Assembly: GCF_004319545.1 (NCBI RefSeq)
Contig: NZ_CP036313.1
Coordinates: 1,375,501 to 1,439,500, forward strand
Length of the DNA: 64,000 nucleotides
Direction: 5' to 3'
DNA from: Desulfobacter hydrogenophilus
GTDB lineage: Bacteria > Desulfobacterota > Desulfobacteria > Desulfobacterales > Desulfobacteraceae
Shown one piece after another: positions 9,536-18,238 of the stretch. The position numbers and the translations under genes are program-made. Within the stretch, counting starts at the first letter, position 1, and each line of letters opens with the position of its first letter. The notes beneath the pieces were generated by a model. That model did not search any database. It saw only the letters and a list, made by a program, of their open reading frames with translations, and was not told the origin of the DNA.

Positions 9536-9706
9536 TAATTATCTCCCAGTAAAATTTAGGATGATATCCAGGAGCCTCGAATCCGGGTACCAAAAATGTC
9601 ACATAAATGCTACTCAAAAAGAGCACAAAATAATCTATTAGAATATTGCAATAAGTCAGCATTGTCAATTTTATATTTTATACTTAAGATGTGTGGATAA
9701 TCCGCA

Positions 9707-10939
9707 TTATCGGCTCAGGGAAAAACCAACCCGAAAGATTTCTTCTTTTGAGCTGTATTCCTTCAGGCGTTCCGCATATCCGTTGAAATACTGCAGATGC
9801 AGGTAGAGATTGAGCCCGTTGTTGAAAAACGAGGTCAGCGGATAGCTTAAGTCCGCCTGGATACTGGGACCCGCGTCAGCCCACCTTGTGTGGGTATCCA
9901 GACACAGGCCCATGGGTCTGCCTGCCTGGAGCTGCAAATCAAAATATCCCCGAAAATCTGCCAGGTCCGGATTATTTTCATCCTCATTCATCACGTATAC
10001 CCACAGTTTGGGTGCAACGGTCAGATAGGCATTCTCAAAAAGTGAAATCTGCATAATCGGCTTGATATATATATAATTGGTGGACCTGGAATCTTCTCCG
10101 CTCTTGCCGTTGGACTCATGCTGGAACCCGCCTTGGACACCGAACGTTTTAACCCATGGCAGATCTAAATCAATTTTGGGCACCAGGTAAAACAACTCCG
10201 GCTTATAACTGGAATCGTTAAAAGGTTTGGACGTTGACTCAAGGTCCCAGTAAGAGGTCTGGGTATAGGCCAGATGAAATCCATCCAGCAGGGAATTTAA
10301 CCCCCGGCTGTCAAAGGGCGCATTGAACAGCTTGTACTTAAAACTGACCTGGAATTTACTTTTTTCCAGTCCTGGGTCCACACCGAACAGGAAATAGACC
10401 GGCTCATAGGCAGACAGATTTTTCAAAAAGGGCTGAAATTCGTTTTGCTTTTCTCCAATGACCAGTTGCCCCTGGCTTGCATGTTCCTCTTCTCGGTCCT
10501 GGGGTTCAACCGGCGGAACCGCGGCAAACAACACCGGGCTGGACTTGAGATCTTCGAGTGTCAGACTGACCGTTCCGGTCATGTCTTGTGGCAGTTCAAA
10601 CTCATAGGTCAGTTTGGCGAATCCGCCGGCCGGGACAGTCACCGTGCCGTCTGGGGCGATTTCCATACCAATGGCCTTCACTACGCGCTTTTGATCGTCT
10701 ATGCCCACCGTTACCATGACAGAATCATAATCCTTTGAAATGATATCCGTGGTACCGGGATTTTGGACAAACAGGGTAAACCGGGTAGGTTGACCTGCCA
10801 CGGCATTTTCCTGGGGCGGGACAATGAATATATTTGATGTGTCAGCTCTTGCAGAAGTTAGATGCAAAGAAATTGCACCCAGGGCAAAAATCACAAAAAA
10901 CACAGCTATAAGCCGAATGCTTTTTAAGGGGTAATACAT
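9707..10939 (-). CDS. pldA: Outer-membrane phospholipase A (OMPLA)
   Basis: Outer-membrane serine hydrolase that cleaves phospholipids flipped to the outer leaflet. The catalytic set fits E. coli OMPLA: HESNG gives His274 and Ser276, and Asn288 follows at the same +14 spacing as H142/N156. The N-terminus is a signal peptide ending in an alanine motif (TSARA). About 130 residues of beta-rich sequence before the barrel are extra compared with E. coli. I chose the ATG at 10939 because GGAG lies 7 bases before it. An in-frame ATG at 10966 has no clear ribosome site. It is probably a single-gene unit; the 171-bp gap to the HdrC gene is AT-rich. Confidence 0.85.
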   Translation of the reverse strand: MYYPLKSIRLIAVFFVIFALGAISLHLTSARADTSNIFIVPPQENAVAGQPTRFTLFVQNPGTTDIISKDYDSVMVTVGIDDQKRVVKAIGMEIAPDGTVTVPAGGFAKLTYEFELPQDMTGTVSLTLEDLKSSPVLFAAVPPVEPQDREEEHASQGQLVIGEKQNEFQPFLKNLSAYEPVYFLFGVDPGLEKSKFQVSFKYKLFNAPFDSRGLNSLLDGFHLAYTQTSYWDLESTSKPFNDSSYKPELFYLVPKIDLDLPWVKTFGVQGGFQHESNGKSGEDSRSTNYIYIKPIMQISLFENAYLTVAPKLWVYVMNEDENNPDLADFRGYFDLQLQAGRPMGLCLDTHTRWADAGPSIQADLSYPLTSFFNNGLNLYLHLQYFNGYAERLKEYSSKEEIFRVGFSLSR

Positions 10940-11099
10940 GGAAACGCTCCGCAACGGTTTTTTCATGAGCCACAGCTAATTTAAAATACCCGGTTATGTC
11001 AAGAAAAATATATTATTAAGCCCGTTGACATCAAATAATTTATGTTCTAAAGATTCCTCCGTTCGAGTGATTTCTGAAATAGCTGAAATGGAGGAGTAT

Positions 11100-12680
11100 A
11101 TGTCTGAACTTGAAACTCGAGTGGAATGTAAGAGCCTTTTTAAAAAAGTGATGAAGGCTGAAGAAACAATCCAGTTTTTTAAACCTGGAATGAACCTGGG
11201 CTGGTCAGGTTTCACACCTGCAGGTTATCCAAAAGCCGTGCCCATAGCACTGGCTGACTATGTTGAAGCCAACAGCCTTCAGGGCAAATGGCGGTTCAAC
11301 CTCTTTATTGGGGCATCTGTCGGTGCGGAAACCGAAGACAGATGGGCTAGCCTCGACATGATCGACAGAAGATGGCCGTACCAGACAGGTAAAAACATCG
11401 CCAAAGGCATCAATGAAGGCCGCATCAGAATGGGTGACAAACACCTTTCTCTCTTCGGCCAGGATCTTGGCTACGGTTTCTATACAAAAGATACGCAGTC
11501 AGGCAAGCTTGACCTTGCGATCCTTGAAGTTTCCGCCGTTAAAGAAGACGGAAGCCTTGTGCCCACAGCCTCTTGTGGTGTAATCCCTGAAATCCTCATG
11601 GTTTGTGACAAGATCATCCTTGAGGTTAACACAGGTATGCCGTCATTCGAAGGCATGCATGACCTTTTTATGCAGGGAACACCGCCTAACAGACAGGTCT
11701 TCAATATTACAAAAGCAGACAGCCGCATAGGTTCTACCACCATCCCATGTGACCCTGAAAAAGTTATTGCTGTTGTAGAGTCAAAATATCCCGACAAAGG
11801 CCGCGCTTTTACAGCAATTGATGCGAAATCCGAAGCCATTGCAGGACACATCATTGATTTCTTCAGTGCTGAAGTTAAAGCCGGACGGCTTCCTGAAAAC
11901 CTGCTTCCGCTCCAGTCCGGTGTTGGTTCTATCGCCAATGCAGTTGTGGGCGGTCTTGCTAAAAGTCCTTTCGAACACCTTACGGTTTACACGGAAGTTC
12001 TTCAGGATACCATGCTTGACCTATTTGATGCCGGTAAACTTGATGCCGCGTCTTCATGTTCACTTTCCCTTTCCGAAAAAGAGGGCTTCCCGCGTTTTCT
12101 GGCAAACCGGGATAGATACGCAGACAAAATTGTTCTTCGTCCGCTTTCCGTTTCCAACTCGCCGGAGGCGGTCCGCCGTCTTGGATGTATCTCTATGAAT
12201 ACACCTATTGAGTTCGACCTTTACGCCCACGCGAATTCAACACTCGTAGGTGGTACAAGAATGATCAACGGCATCGGCGGTTCAGGTGACTTCCTCAGAA
12301 ACGGTTACCTTACAATTATGCACTGTCCGTCCGTCCGTCCTACAAAAAAAGATCCGACAGGTATCACCTGCGTTGTGCCAAAAGCGCCGCATGTTGACCA
12401 CACAGAGCACGACCTTGACGTTGTCGTCACAGATCAGGGCCTTGCAGACCTTCGTGGTCTCGCGCCTAAAGAGAGGGCTCAGACGATCATCAACAAATGT
12501 GTGCACCCTGAATATAAAGATATCATGCAGGAGTATCTTGACATCTCTTCTAAGATCACGCTTGCAAAAGGTATCGGTCACGAGCCCCAACTCTTTGACA
12601 GATGTTTTAAAATGCAGCTGAATCTTGCTAAAAACGGCACAATGAAAATCGACAACTGGGACGTACCTGAAATGGTATAG
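11100..12680 (+). CDS. Acetyl-CoA hydrolase/transferase family protein, probable succinyl-CoA:acetate CoA-transferase
   Basis: A 526-residue enzyme of the AcetylCoA_hydro family (AARC/SucCoA transferase group). Recognisable segments are the N-terminal WSGFTPAGYPKAVP, the segment VYTEVLQDTMLDLFDAG, GGSGDFLRNGYLTIMHCPS, and VVTDQGLADLRGLAPKERA near the end. In Desulfobacter-like sulfate reducers this enzyme activates acetate at the expense of succinyl-CoA in the oxidative TCA cycle, which I infer from the family and host type. The start was placed at 11100, where GGAGG precedes the ATG; the reading frame is open upstream to 11025 without a good ribosome site. Codons are noticeably biased toward CTT/GCC/ATC, as expected for a highly expressed gene. 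An intrinsic terminator follows. Confidence 0.85.
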   Translation: MSELETRVECKSLFKKVMKAEETIQFFKPGMNLGWSGFTPAGYPKAVPIALADYVEANSLQGKWRFNLFIGASVGAETEDRWASLDMIDRRWPYQTGKNIAKGINEGRIRMGDKHLSLFGQDLGYGFYTKDTQSGKLDLAILEVSAVKEDGSLVPTASCGVIPEILMVCDKIILEVNTGMPSFEGMHDLFMQGTPPNRQVFNITKADSRIGSTTIPCDPEKVIAVVESKYPDKGRAFTAIDAKSEAIAGHIIDFFSAEVKAGRLPENLLPLQSGVGSIANAVVGGLAKSPFEHLTVYTEVLQDTMLDLFDAGKLDAASSCSLSLSEKEGFPRFLANRDRYADKIVLRPLSVSNSPEAVRRLGCISMNTPIEFDLYAHANSTLVGGTRMINGIGGSGDFLRNGYLTIMHCPSVRPTKKDPTGITCVVPKAPHVDHTEHDLDVVVTDQGLADLRGLAPKERAQTIINKCVHPEYKDIMQEYLDISSKITLAKGIGHEPQLFDRCFKMQLNLAKNGTMKIDNWDVPEMV

Positions 12681-12736
12681 TTAGATTGGCACGATTGAAA
12701 GCTTAAACGTTTTCCCGGTTGCACAAGATACATATA

Positions 12737-12764
12737 GGGGAGCCTTAACGGGTTCCCCTTTTTT
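12737..12764 (+). terminator. Intrinsic terminator after CoA-transferase
   Basis: GGGGAGCC pairs with GGGTTCCCC across a short TTAAC-type loop (one G-U pair), followed by CTTTTTT. It lies about 57 bases after the CoA-transferase stop. Confidence 0.8.
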
Positions 12765-12823
12765 ATTGGCCCAACGCTTTTATGGATTTGACAACCCCTT
12801 TGATCACCTGTTAAATTACCGGC

Positions 12824-13750
12824 ATGAAAAATAAAACAAGAATGGATAAACCCTGTCGGACAACGCTTTCCGTGCCGGGAAATAAAGAAAAAATGCATGC
12901 CAAGGCTGCGGCGTCCAACGTTGACGTCATCATGCTGGACTTAGAAGACAGCGTGCCGGCAGATCAAAAAGAAGCAGCCCGTAAAACGGTTATTGACTCG
13001 CTTCTGTCTTTGGATTTTAACGCAAAGTGCGTAGACCTTCGCATAAACAGCCTGGACACCCCTTTTGCCTACAAAGATTTGATTCAGGTGGTAGAGGCGG
13101 CCGGCGATCACCTTGATAACATTGTGGTGCCAAAGGTAAACGATGAGGGGGACATTCATTTTGTCAGCCGGTTACTGGATGGCCTTGAAATGGCATTGGG
13201 GCAAAAAAGGCAGATCCGGATTCAGGCATGTATTGAGACCGCCCAGGGACTTTCTCGGATTAAAGAAATTGCCGAGGCCGATGCCAGGCTTTCGGCGCTG
13301 GCATTTGGCATTGCCGATTACCAGGCCAGCATTGGTGCCGGACTGATCTCTTTATCCGGCCACGGAGAAAACGAGGAACAGGTTTATCCCGGCCACCGGT
13401 GGCATTTCCCTATTAGCCGTATGGTCATGGCTGCCAAGGCCAATGGGCTTTTGGCCCTGGATGCACCCTATGGAAACTTTAAGGATGACCACGGTCTGAA
13501 AAAATCCACTGACCTGGGTAAGGCACTTGGATGTGACGGCAAATGGGTGATCCATCCCGACCAAATCGATACGGTCAACCAGGTGTTTACCCCTTCAAAG
13601 GAAGAGATTCAACGGGCCAAGCAGATTCTGGAAGCGGCAGATGACCGGTCACGAGGCGCCGTGGCTGTGGACGGTCGCATGGTGGACCAGGCCACCATCC
13701 GTATTGCCCGCAGGGTTTGGGACCAGGCCGTTTTCCTCGGACAGGTTTAA
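12824..13750 (+). CDS. HpcH/HpaI aldolase / citrate lyase beta-like protein (CitE/malyl-CoA lyase family)
   Basis: A 308-residue TIM-barrel lyase. Conserved parts are TLSVPGNKEKM at the start, MLDLEDSVP with the acidic pair, the metal-binding Glu in CIETAQG (near residue 140), and the metal-binding Asp in FGIADYQASIG (near 163). The family includes L-malyl-CoA lyase, citryl-CoA lyase subunits and citramalyl-CoA lyases; the exact substrate is not clear. No citD/citF partners are nearby, which argues for a stand-alone CoA-ester lyase. It is separated from the CoA-transferase by a terminator, so it is probably transcribed independently. Confidence 0.8.
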   Translation: MKNKTRMDKPCRTTLSVPGNKEKMHAKAAASNVDVIMLDLEDSVPADQKEAARKTVIDSLLSLDFNAKCVDLRINSLDTPFAYKDLIQVVEAAGDHLDNIVVPKVNDEGDIHFVSRLLDGLEMALGQKRQIRIQACIETAQGLSRIKEIAEADARLSALAFGIADYQASIGAGLISLSGHGENEEQVYPGHRWHFPISRMVMAAKANGLLALDAPYGNFKDDHGLKKSTDLGKALGCDGKWVIHPDQIDTVNQVFTPSKEEIQRAKQILEAADDRSRGAVAVDGRMVDQATIRIARRVWDQAVFLGQV

Positions 13751-13773
13751 GGGACTCTGAAAAATAGAAAAAA

Positions 13774-13872
13774 GGACATATTTTTATCAAACAGAATTCA
13801 TCAAACTCCGGTTCAACAAAATAGAGTTAAAAAAAATGTTCTTTAAATTTTGTTGAATTAGGTATCATGTCC
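13774..13872. repeat. Imperfect inverted-repeat element between convergent genes
   Basis: The 327-bp gap 13751-14077 contains no gene. It holds outer arms GGACAT (13774) and ATGTCC (13867-13872), plus a perfect 11-bp inner pair TTCAACAAAAT (13812-13822) / ATTTTGTTGAA (13847-13857). The arrangement looks like a small non-coding palindromic or terminal-repeat element, but no transposase is present and no second copy was found in the window. Confidence 0.45.
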
Positions 13873-13888
13873 CCGGAATTCCACGCGA

Positions 13889-13913
13889 TTCACGGCGGCG
13901 GAGCCGCCGTGAA
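13889..13913. repeat. GC-rich hairpin, 11-bp perfect arms
   Basis: TTCACGGCGGC and GCCGCCGTGAA are perfect complements around a 3-nt loop (GGA). There is no T-tract on either side, so it is not a standard intrinsic terminator. It lies between the ends of the convergent CitE-like gene and asnS and may act as a structural barrier or be part of a REP-like repeat. Confidence 0.55.
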
Positions 13914-14077
13914 CAAATTAATGTATGATTTCCGTTTATCTTTTATGCCCACTTCTCTAACGGGATAACATGAAAAGTTTGAAGGTTATGCAGATCTGAA
14001 TAATTTCTTTTTAAATTCAACTTTATTGGAGATTAACCTTTTTTCTTTTTATTTTCAGAATTGTATTCCGGCATGAA

Positions 14078-15457
14078 TTAAAAATCAATGGAACCCGGGG
14101 TGCGGGGAAAGGCAATAACATCCCGAATATTGGAAATACCGGTAAGCATCATCAAAAACCGTTCAAAGCCCATGCCAAAGCCGGCGTGGGGCACGGTGCC
14201 GAACCTGCGTGAATCCAGGTACCACCAGTAGGGATCTTTATCAAGACCTATCTCATCCATCCGGGCCTCCAGCACGCTTAAGCGCTCCTCCCGCTGACTG
14301 CCCCCGATGAGCTCGCCGATGCCCGGAACCAGTAGATCCATGGCAGCTACGGTTTGGCCGTCATCGTTCATGCGCATGTAAAAGGGTTTGATCTGTCTTG
14401 GATAATCAGTAAGAAATACCGGCGTCTTAAAATGTTCTTCAGCCAGAAACCGCTCGTGTTCAGACTGCAGGTCAATGCCGTACTCAACCGGATATTCAAA
14501 TGTTCTGCCGCATTTTTTCAAAATTTCCACGGCGTCAGTGTAAGGCAGCCGGGCAAAGGGTTTGCTTACCAGGGTTTCCAGCTGCGGTCCCAGGTTTTTG
14601 TCCACAAAACGCATGAACAGGTCCAGATCTTCTCTGCAATGATCCATGGCATGCCTGACCAGGTATTTAACCAGCTCTTCGGCATGATCCATATCACCGT
14701 CAAGGTCACAAAATGCCATTTCCGGTTCCAGCATCCAGAATTCTGCAGCATGGCGCCGGGTATTGGAATTTTCCGCCCTAAAGGTTGGACTGAAGGTATA
14801 GACATCGCCCAGGGCAAGGGCAAACATTTCGGCTGAGAGCTGACCGGATACGGTGAGATTGGCTTCCTGACCGAAAAAATCCCTGGAAAAATCCATTCGC
14901 CCCTGTTTTTGAACATCCGCCGGATCAAGGCCTGTGACCCGGAACATCTCTCCTGCGCCTTCGCAGTCGGAACCTGTGATCAACGGGGAGTGAAGATAAT
15001 AAAACCCCTTATCCAGATAAAAGGCATGAATGGCCTGGGCCATCCGGGATCTGATCCTGAAAGCCGCACCGTATTTGTTGGTCCGGGGCCGAAGATGGGC
15101 AATACTTCGCAAAAACTCGTCTGTATGCCGTTTTTTCTGTAAAGGATAATTTTCCGAGGCAATGCTGATCACATCCACAGCAGTGGCCTGGATTTCCCAC
15201 TTCTGGCCCTTGCCGGGCGATGCCACCAACTGTCCGGTTACGCTGGCCGCAGAGCCTGTGGTCAGTTTTTCCACCTTCCTGTATTTAGCCAGGTCGTTTC
15301 CGGCAATCACCTGGATATTGGCCAGACAGGAACCGTCATTGAGTTCAATAAAACTAAAATCCTTTGCGTCCCTTTTGGTCCGGACCCATCCCTGTACAAA
15401 GACCTCACCCGGTGGGTTGGCCATATCCAGCACTGCCTTTATCTTGGTTCTTTTCAT
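14078..15457 (-). CDS. asnS: Asparaginyl-tRNA synthetase
   Basis: Class IIb synthetase of 459 residues that charges tRNA-Asn. An N-terminal OB-fold (residues about 15-100, with [10 protein letters not shown]) is followed by a catalytic core. Motif 2 appears as [21 protein letters not shown] near residue 230, and motif 3 as [15 protein letters not shown] near the C-terminus. The motif-2 signature [13 protein letters not shown] distinguishes AsnRS from AspRS. It diverges from the radical-SAM gene across 81 bp. Confidence 0.95.
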   Translation of the reverse strand: MKRTKIKAVLDMANPPGEVFVQGWVRTKRDAKDFSFIELNDGSCLANIQVIAGNDLAKYRKVEKLTTGSAASVTGQLVASPGKGQKWEIQATAVDVISIASENYPLQKKRHTDEFLRSIAHLRPRTNKYGAAFRIRSRMAQAIHAFYLDKGFYYLHSPLITGSDCEGAGEMFRVTGLDPADVQKQGRMDFSRDFFGQEANLTVSGQLSAEMFALALGDVYTFSPTFRAENSNTRRHAAEFWMLEPEMAFCDLDGDMDHAEELVKYLVRHAMDHCREDLDLFMRFVDKNLGPQLETLVSKPFARLPYTDAVEILKKCGRTFEYPVEYGIDLQSEHERFLAEEHFKTPVFLTDYPRQIKPFYMRMNDDGQTVAAMDLLVPGIGELIGGSQREERLSVLEARMDEIGLDKDPYWWYLDSRRFGTVPHAGFGMGFERFLMMLTGISNIRDVIAFPRTPGSIDF

Positions 15458-15538
15458 TGCAATTTCCGTTTTAAAAATATATAGTTACTGATTTTCAAAC
15501 AGGTAAAGTAAAGGTTAGAATATAAGAAAATCAGTATC

Positions 15539-18064
15539 ATGTACAAACAAAATTATCAATACATCCTTAACCGGGTCCAGACCCCGACCCGGTATTCCGG
15601 CAATGAAATCAACTCAGTCAAAAAAGACCTGTCCCAGGTTGATCTGACCTTTGCCCTGGCCTTTCCGGACCTGTATGAAATCGGTACATCCCATTTTGGA
15701 CTTCAAATCCTTTATTCCATTCTGAACAAACGGGAAGATATTGCAGCAGAACGCTTTTTTGCCCCGGCACCGGATATGGAAGCGTTGATGCGGGAAAAAC
15801 AAATCCCCTGTCTCTCCATGGAGACCCGGACGCCTCTGGACCGCTTTGATATCATCGGCGTCAGCCTCTTGTATGAACTCAATTTCACCAACATTCTGAC
15901 CCTGTTTGATTTATCCGGCATCCCCTTTTACGCGAATCAGCGGGATGATAGTTTCCCCTTGATCATTGCCGGCGGCCCCTGCGCCTTTAATCCAGAGCCT
16001 TTAGCTGATTTTTTCGATGCCTTTGTGATTGGCGACGGAGAACAGGCCATCACCCAGGTGGCAGATACCGTTCTTGCCTTTAAAAAGGAGGGTGACGGCA
16101 AAAAAAAGACGTTGCTCAGGATGCTTTCCAAAATTGAGGGCGTATATGTGCCGTCCTTTTTCACCCCATCCCGGGATGGTAACGGCCACCAGATTCTGAC
16201 CCCTCAGTATGCGGACTACGCCCGCATCAAACGGGCCATCCTGCCGGAACTGACCTTTGCCGGTTTTCCCATTTCACCCATCGTGCCCTTTGGAAAACCG
16301 GTTCATGACCGCCTGCGCCTGGAAATCGCCCGGGGATGTTCCAGGGGGTGCCGGTTCTGCCAGGCCGGAATGATTTACAGGCCGGTAAGGGAACGAAGTC
16401 TGGAAGATCTTCTTGAAATTACCAAAACCTCTTTGGCAACCACGGGTTACTCGGACATTTCCCTGCTGTCTTTGAGCACCGGAGATTATTCGCAACTGCC
16501 TGCATTAATAGAAAAACTACTATTGCTGAGCCAAGGCCAATGCAATGCCATCAGCCTGCCGTCCATCCGGGCAGAAAAACTGACCCCCCAGCTCATGGAG
16601 CTGATCAAAAGTGTCCGTAAAACCGGTTTTACCATTGCACCAGAAGCCGGAACCCAGCGCCTGCGCGACATCATCAACAAGAACCTCACCGAAGAGAGCA
16701 TTGCAAAAACCGTTGAAAACGCCCTGTCCCTGGGCTGGAAAAACATCAAGCTGTACTTTATGACAGGCCTTCCCTTTGAACAGATGGATGACATTGAGGG
16801 CATTGCGGATCTTTCCCGACGGCTGGCCTCCAACTATACCAAGGGAAAACAGATGATCAATGTTTCTGCCACCTGCTTTATTCCCAAAGCCCACACCCCG
16901 TTCCAGAATCATGCCCAGATGACCCTGGACCAGACCCTTGAAAAACTGCAGTACCTGAAAGACAATCTGCGGCACCCCAAGGTAAAGCTGAAATGGCAGG
17001 ATCCGAAGATGAGTCTTTTGGAAGGGGTATGGGCCAGGGGAGACCGGGCCCTGTCGCCTCTACTGGTCAAGGCATTTGAACTGGGATGCCGCCTGGACGG
17101 ATGGAGTGACCATTTGAATTTCAGCCTGTGGGAACAGGCCTTTGAGACCACAGGCATTGATCCTGTCTTTTATACCTCCCGCCAAAGAGCCTCTGGTGAG
17201 CCACTGCCCTGGGACCACATTGATTCCGGGATTAAAAAAGAGTTCTTCGAAAGCGAATTTAAAAAAGCGGAAGAGATGGCCTTGACACCGGACTGCCGGG
17301 AGAACGCCTGCACCGGGTGCGGCATTTGCAACTTTAAAACCATTGCGCCTGTGGTTCAAAAAAACAATGCCGGCCAGGAACCGCTTTCAGATAAAAACCC
17401 GGAGAAAAGAACAGGCCTGCAGCCGGACCGCCTACCGGACGACGCGTTTATCAAATACGAATTGAACTTTTCCAAACTGGAAGACGCCAGATTTTTCGGG
17501 CATCTGGAAATGGCCACCATTTTCCAACGCGCAGTCAAGCGTACAGGCTTTGCCGTAAAATACTCCAAGGGGTTCAATCCGTCCATGCGCATGTCCTTTG
17601 CCACTGCCCTACCCCTGGGGATGGAGAGTGAGGAGGAAAGTCTTTACATCTATCTTGAAAAAGGATTGAAGCCCCACAGGATCATGTCATCCCTGAACGC
17701 CCAACTGCCGCGGGGTATTGAGATTACAGACTGCGCACTTTTCAGTAAATCACCGCAAAGTCAGTCCCCCCGGGACACCTATCAAATTTCATTTGCAACA
17801 CCCTGTATCGGCCAACCTGAACTGGACCGGTTTCTGGCCCTGTCTGAATTTATGGTTGAAGATATCAGCAAAAAAGGTAAAATTCGAAAAACAGATTTAC
17901 GAAAAGCGCTTTCATCCGTTCGACTGATTTCCCCTATTTGCCTTAAAATGACGCTGGCACCGTATAATGCACGCATCGTCAGGCCTGTAGAAATTTTGGC
18001 CAGGGGATTTGGTGTTGATGATACAGTTGTAAAGGATGCAAGAATAAAAAAATTGAAGAGTTAA
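15539..18064 (+). CDS. Fused radical-SAM protein with C-terminal DUF2344 (TIGR03960/TIGR03936-type)
   Basis: An 841-residue protein. The N-terminal 200 residues form a B12-binding-like fold. The radical-SAM core begins at RGCSRGCRFC, with cluster cysteines C267, C271 and C274. Near residue 590 a CTGCGIC cluster motif precedes the C-terminal domain, which begins around residue 640 (KYELNFSKLEDARFFGHLEM) and is the DUF2344 family often encoded beside RNase G. The reaction is unknown. The fusion of both parts into one chain is a recognised family pattern and the rng gene follows, so the set is consistent. A 125-bp palindromic element separates it from rng. Confidence 0.85.
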   Translation: MYKQNYQYILNRVQTPTRYSGNEINSVKKDLSQVDLTFALAFPDLYEIGTSHFGLQILYSILNKREDIAAERFFAPAPDMEALMREKQIPCLSMETRTPLDRFDIIGVSLLYELNFTNILTLFDLSGIPFYANQRDDSFPLIIAGGPCAFNPEPLADFFDAFVIGDGEQAITQVADTVLAFKKEGDGKKKTLLRMLSKIEGVYVPSFFTPSRDGNGHQILTPQYADYARIKRAILPELTFAGFPISPIVPFGKPVHDRLRLEIARGCSRGCRFCQAGMIYRPVRERSLEDLLEITKTSLATTGYSDISLLSLSTGDYSQLPALIEKLLLLSQGQCNAISLPSIRAEKLTPQLMELIKSVRKTGFTIAPEAGTQRLRDIINKNLTEESIAKTVENALSLGWKNIKLYFMTGLPFEQMDDIEGIADLSRRLASNYTKGKQMINVSATCFIPKAHTPFQNHAQMTLDQTLEKLQYLKDNLRHPKVKLKWQDPKMSLLEGVWARGDRALSPLLVKAFELGCRLDGWSDHLNFSLWEQAFETTGIDPVFYTSRQRASGEPLPWDHIDSGIKKEFFESEFKKAEEMALTPDCRENACTGCGICNFKTIAPVVQKNNAGQEPLSDKNPEKRTGLQPDRLPDDAFIKYELNFSKLEDARFFGHLEMATIFQRAVKRTGFAVKYSKGFNPSMRMSFATALPLGMESEEESLYIYLEKGLKPHRIMSSLNAQLPRGIEITDCALFSKSPQSQSPRDTYQISFATPCIGQPELDRFLALSEFMVEDISKKGKIRKTDLRKALSSVRLISPICLKMTLAPYNARIVRPVEILARGFGVDDTVVKDARIKKLKS

Positions 18065-18081
18065 CTTAAATATTGTCTGAA

Positions 18082-18206
18082 CGAAAACTTGGAAATTTTG
18101 TCGAGTACAAGGCGGACCGCAAATTTTAACCACAGGCATATATAAAATATTCCGAGGATTAAAATTTGTTGTCCAACGAAGTAATCGGCAAAATTTATGG
18201 TTTTCG
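18082..18206. repeat. Long imperfect palindromic element between radical-SAM gene and rng
   Basis: About 125 bases that read nearly the same on both strands. Left arm pieces CGAAAAC, AAATTTTG and GCAAATTTTAACC are mirrored by GGATTAAAATTTG, CAAAATTT and GTTTTCG on the right, meeting at an AT-rich centre (ATATATAAAATATT). As RNA it would fold into one long hairpin. It resembles the non-autonomous palindromic elements scattered through Desulfobacteraceae-type genomes; no coding potential is seen. Confidence 0.6.
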
Positions 18207-18238
18207 ATCGGTCACTAAGTAGACCATAAGGATTTGTT

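Noticed and set aside
9692..9700. Perfect DnaA box TGTGGATAA
   Set aside because: It is a single box between pldA and the Hdr gene with no others clustered nearby; one 9-mer match is expected by chance at this scale.
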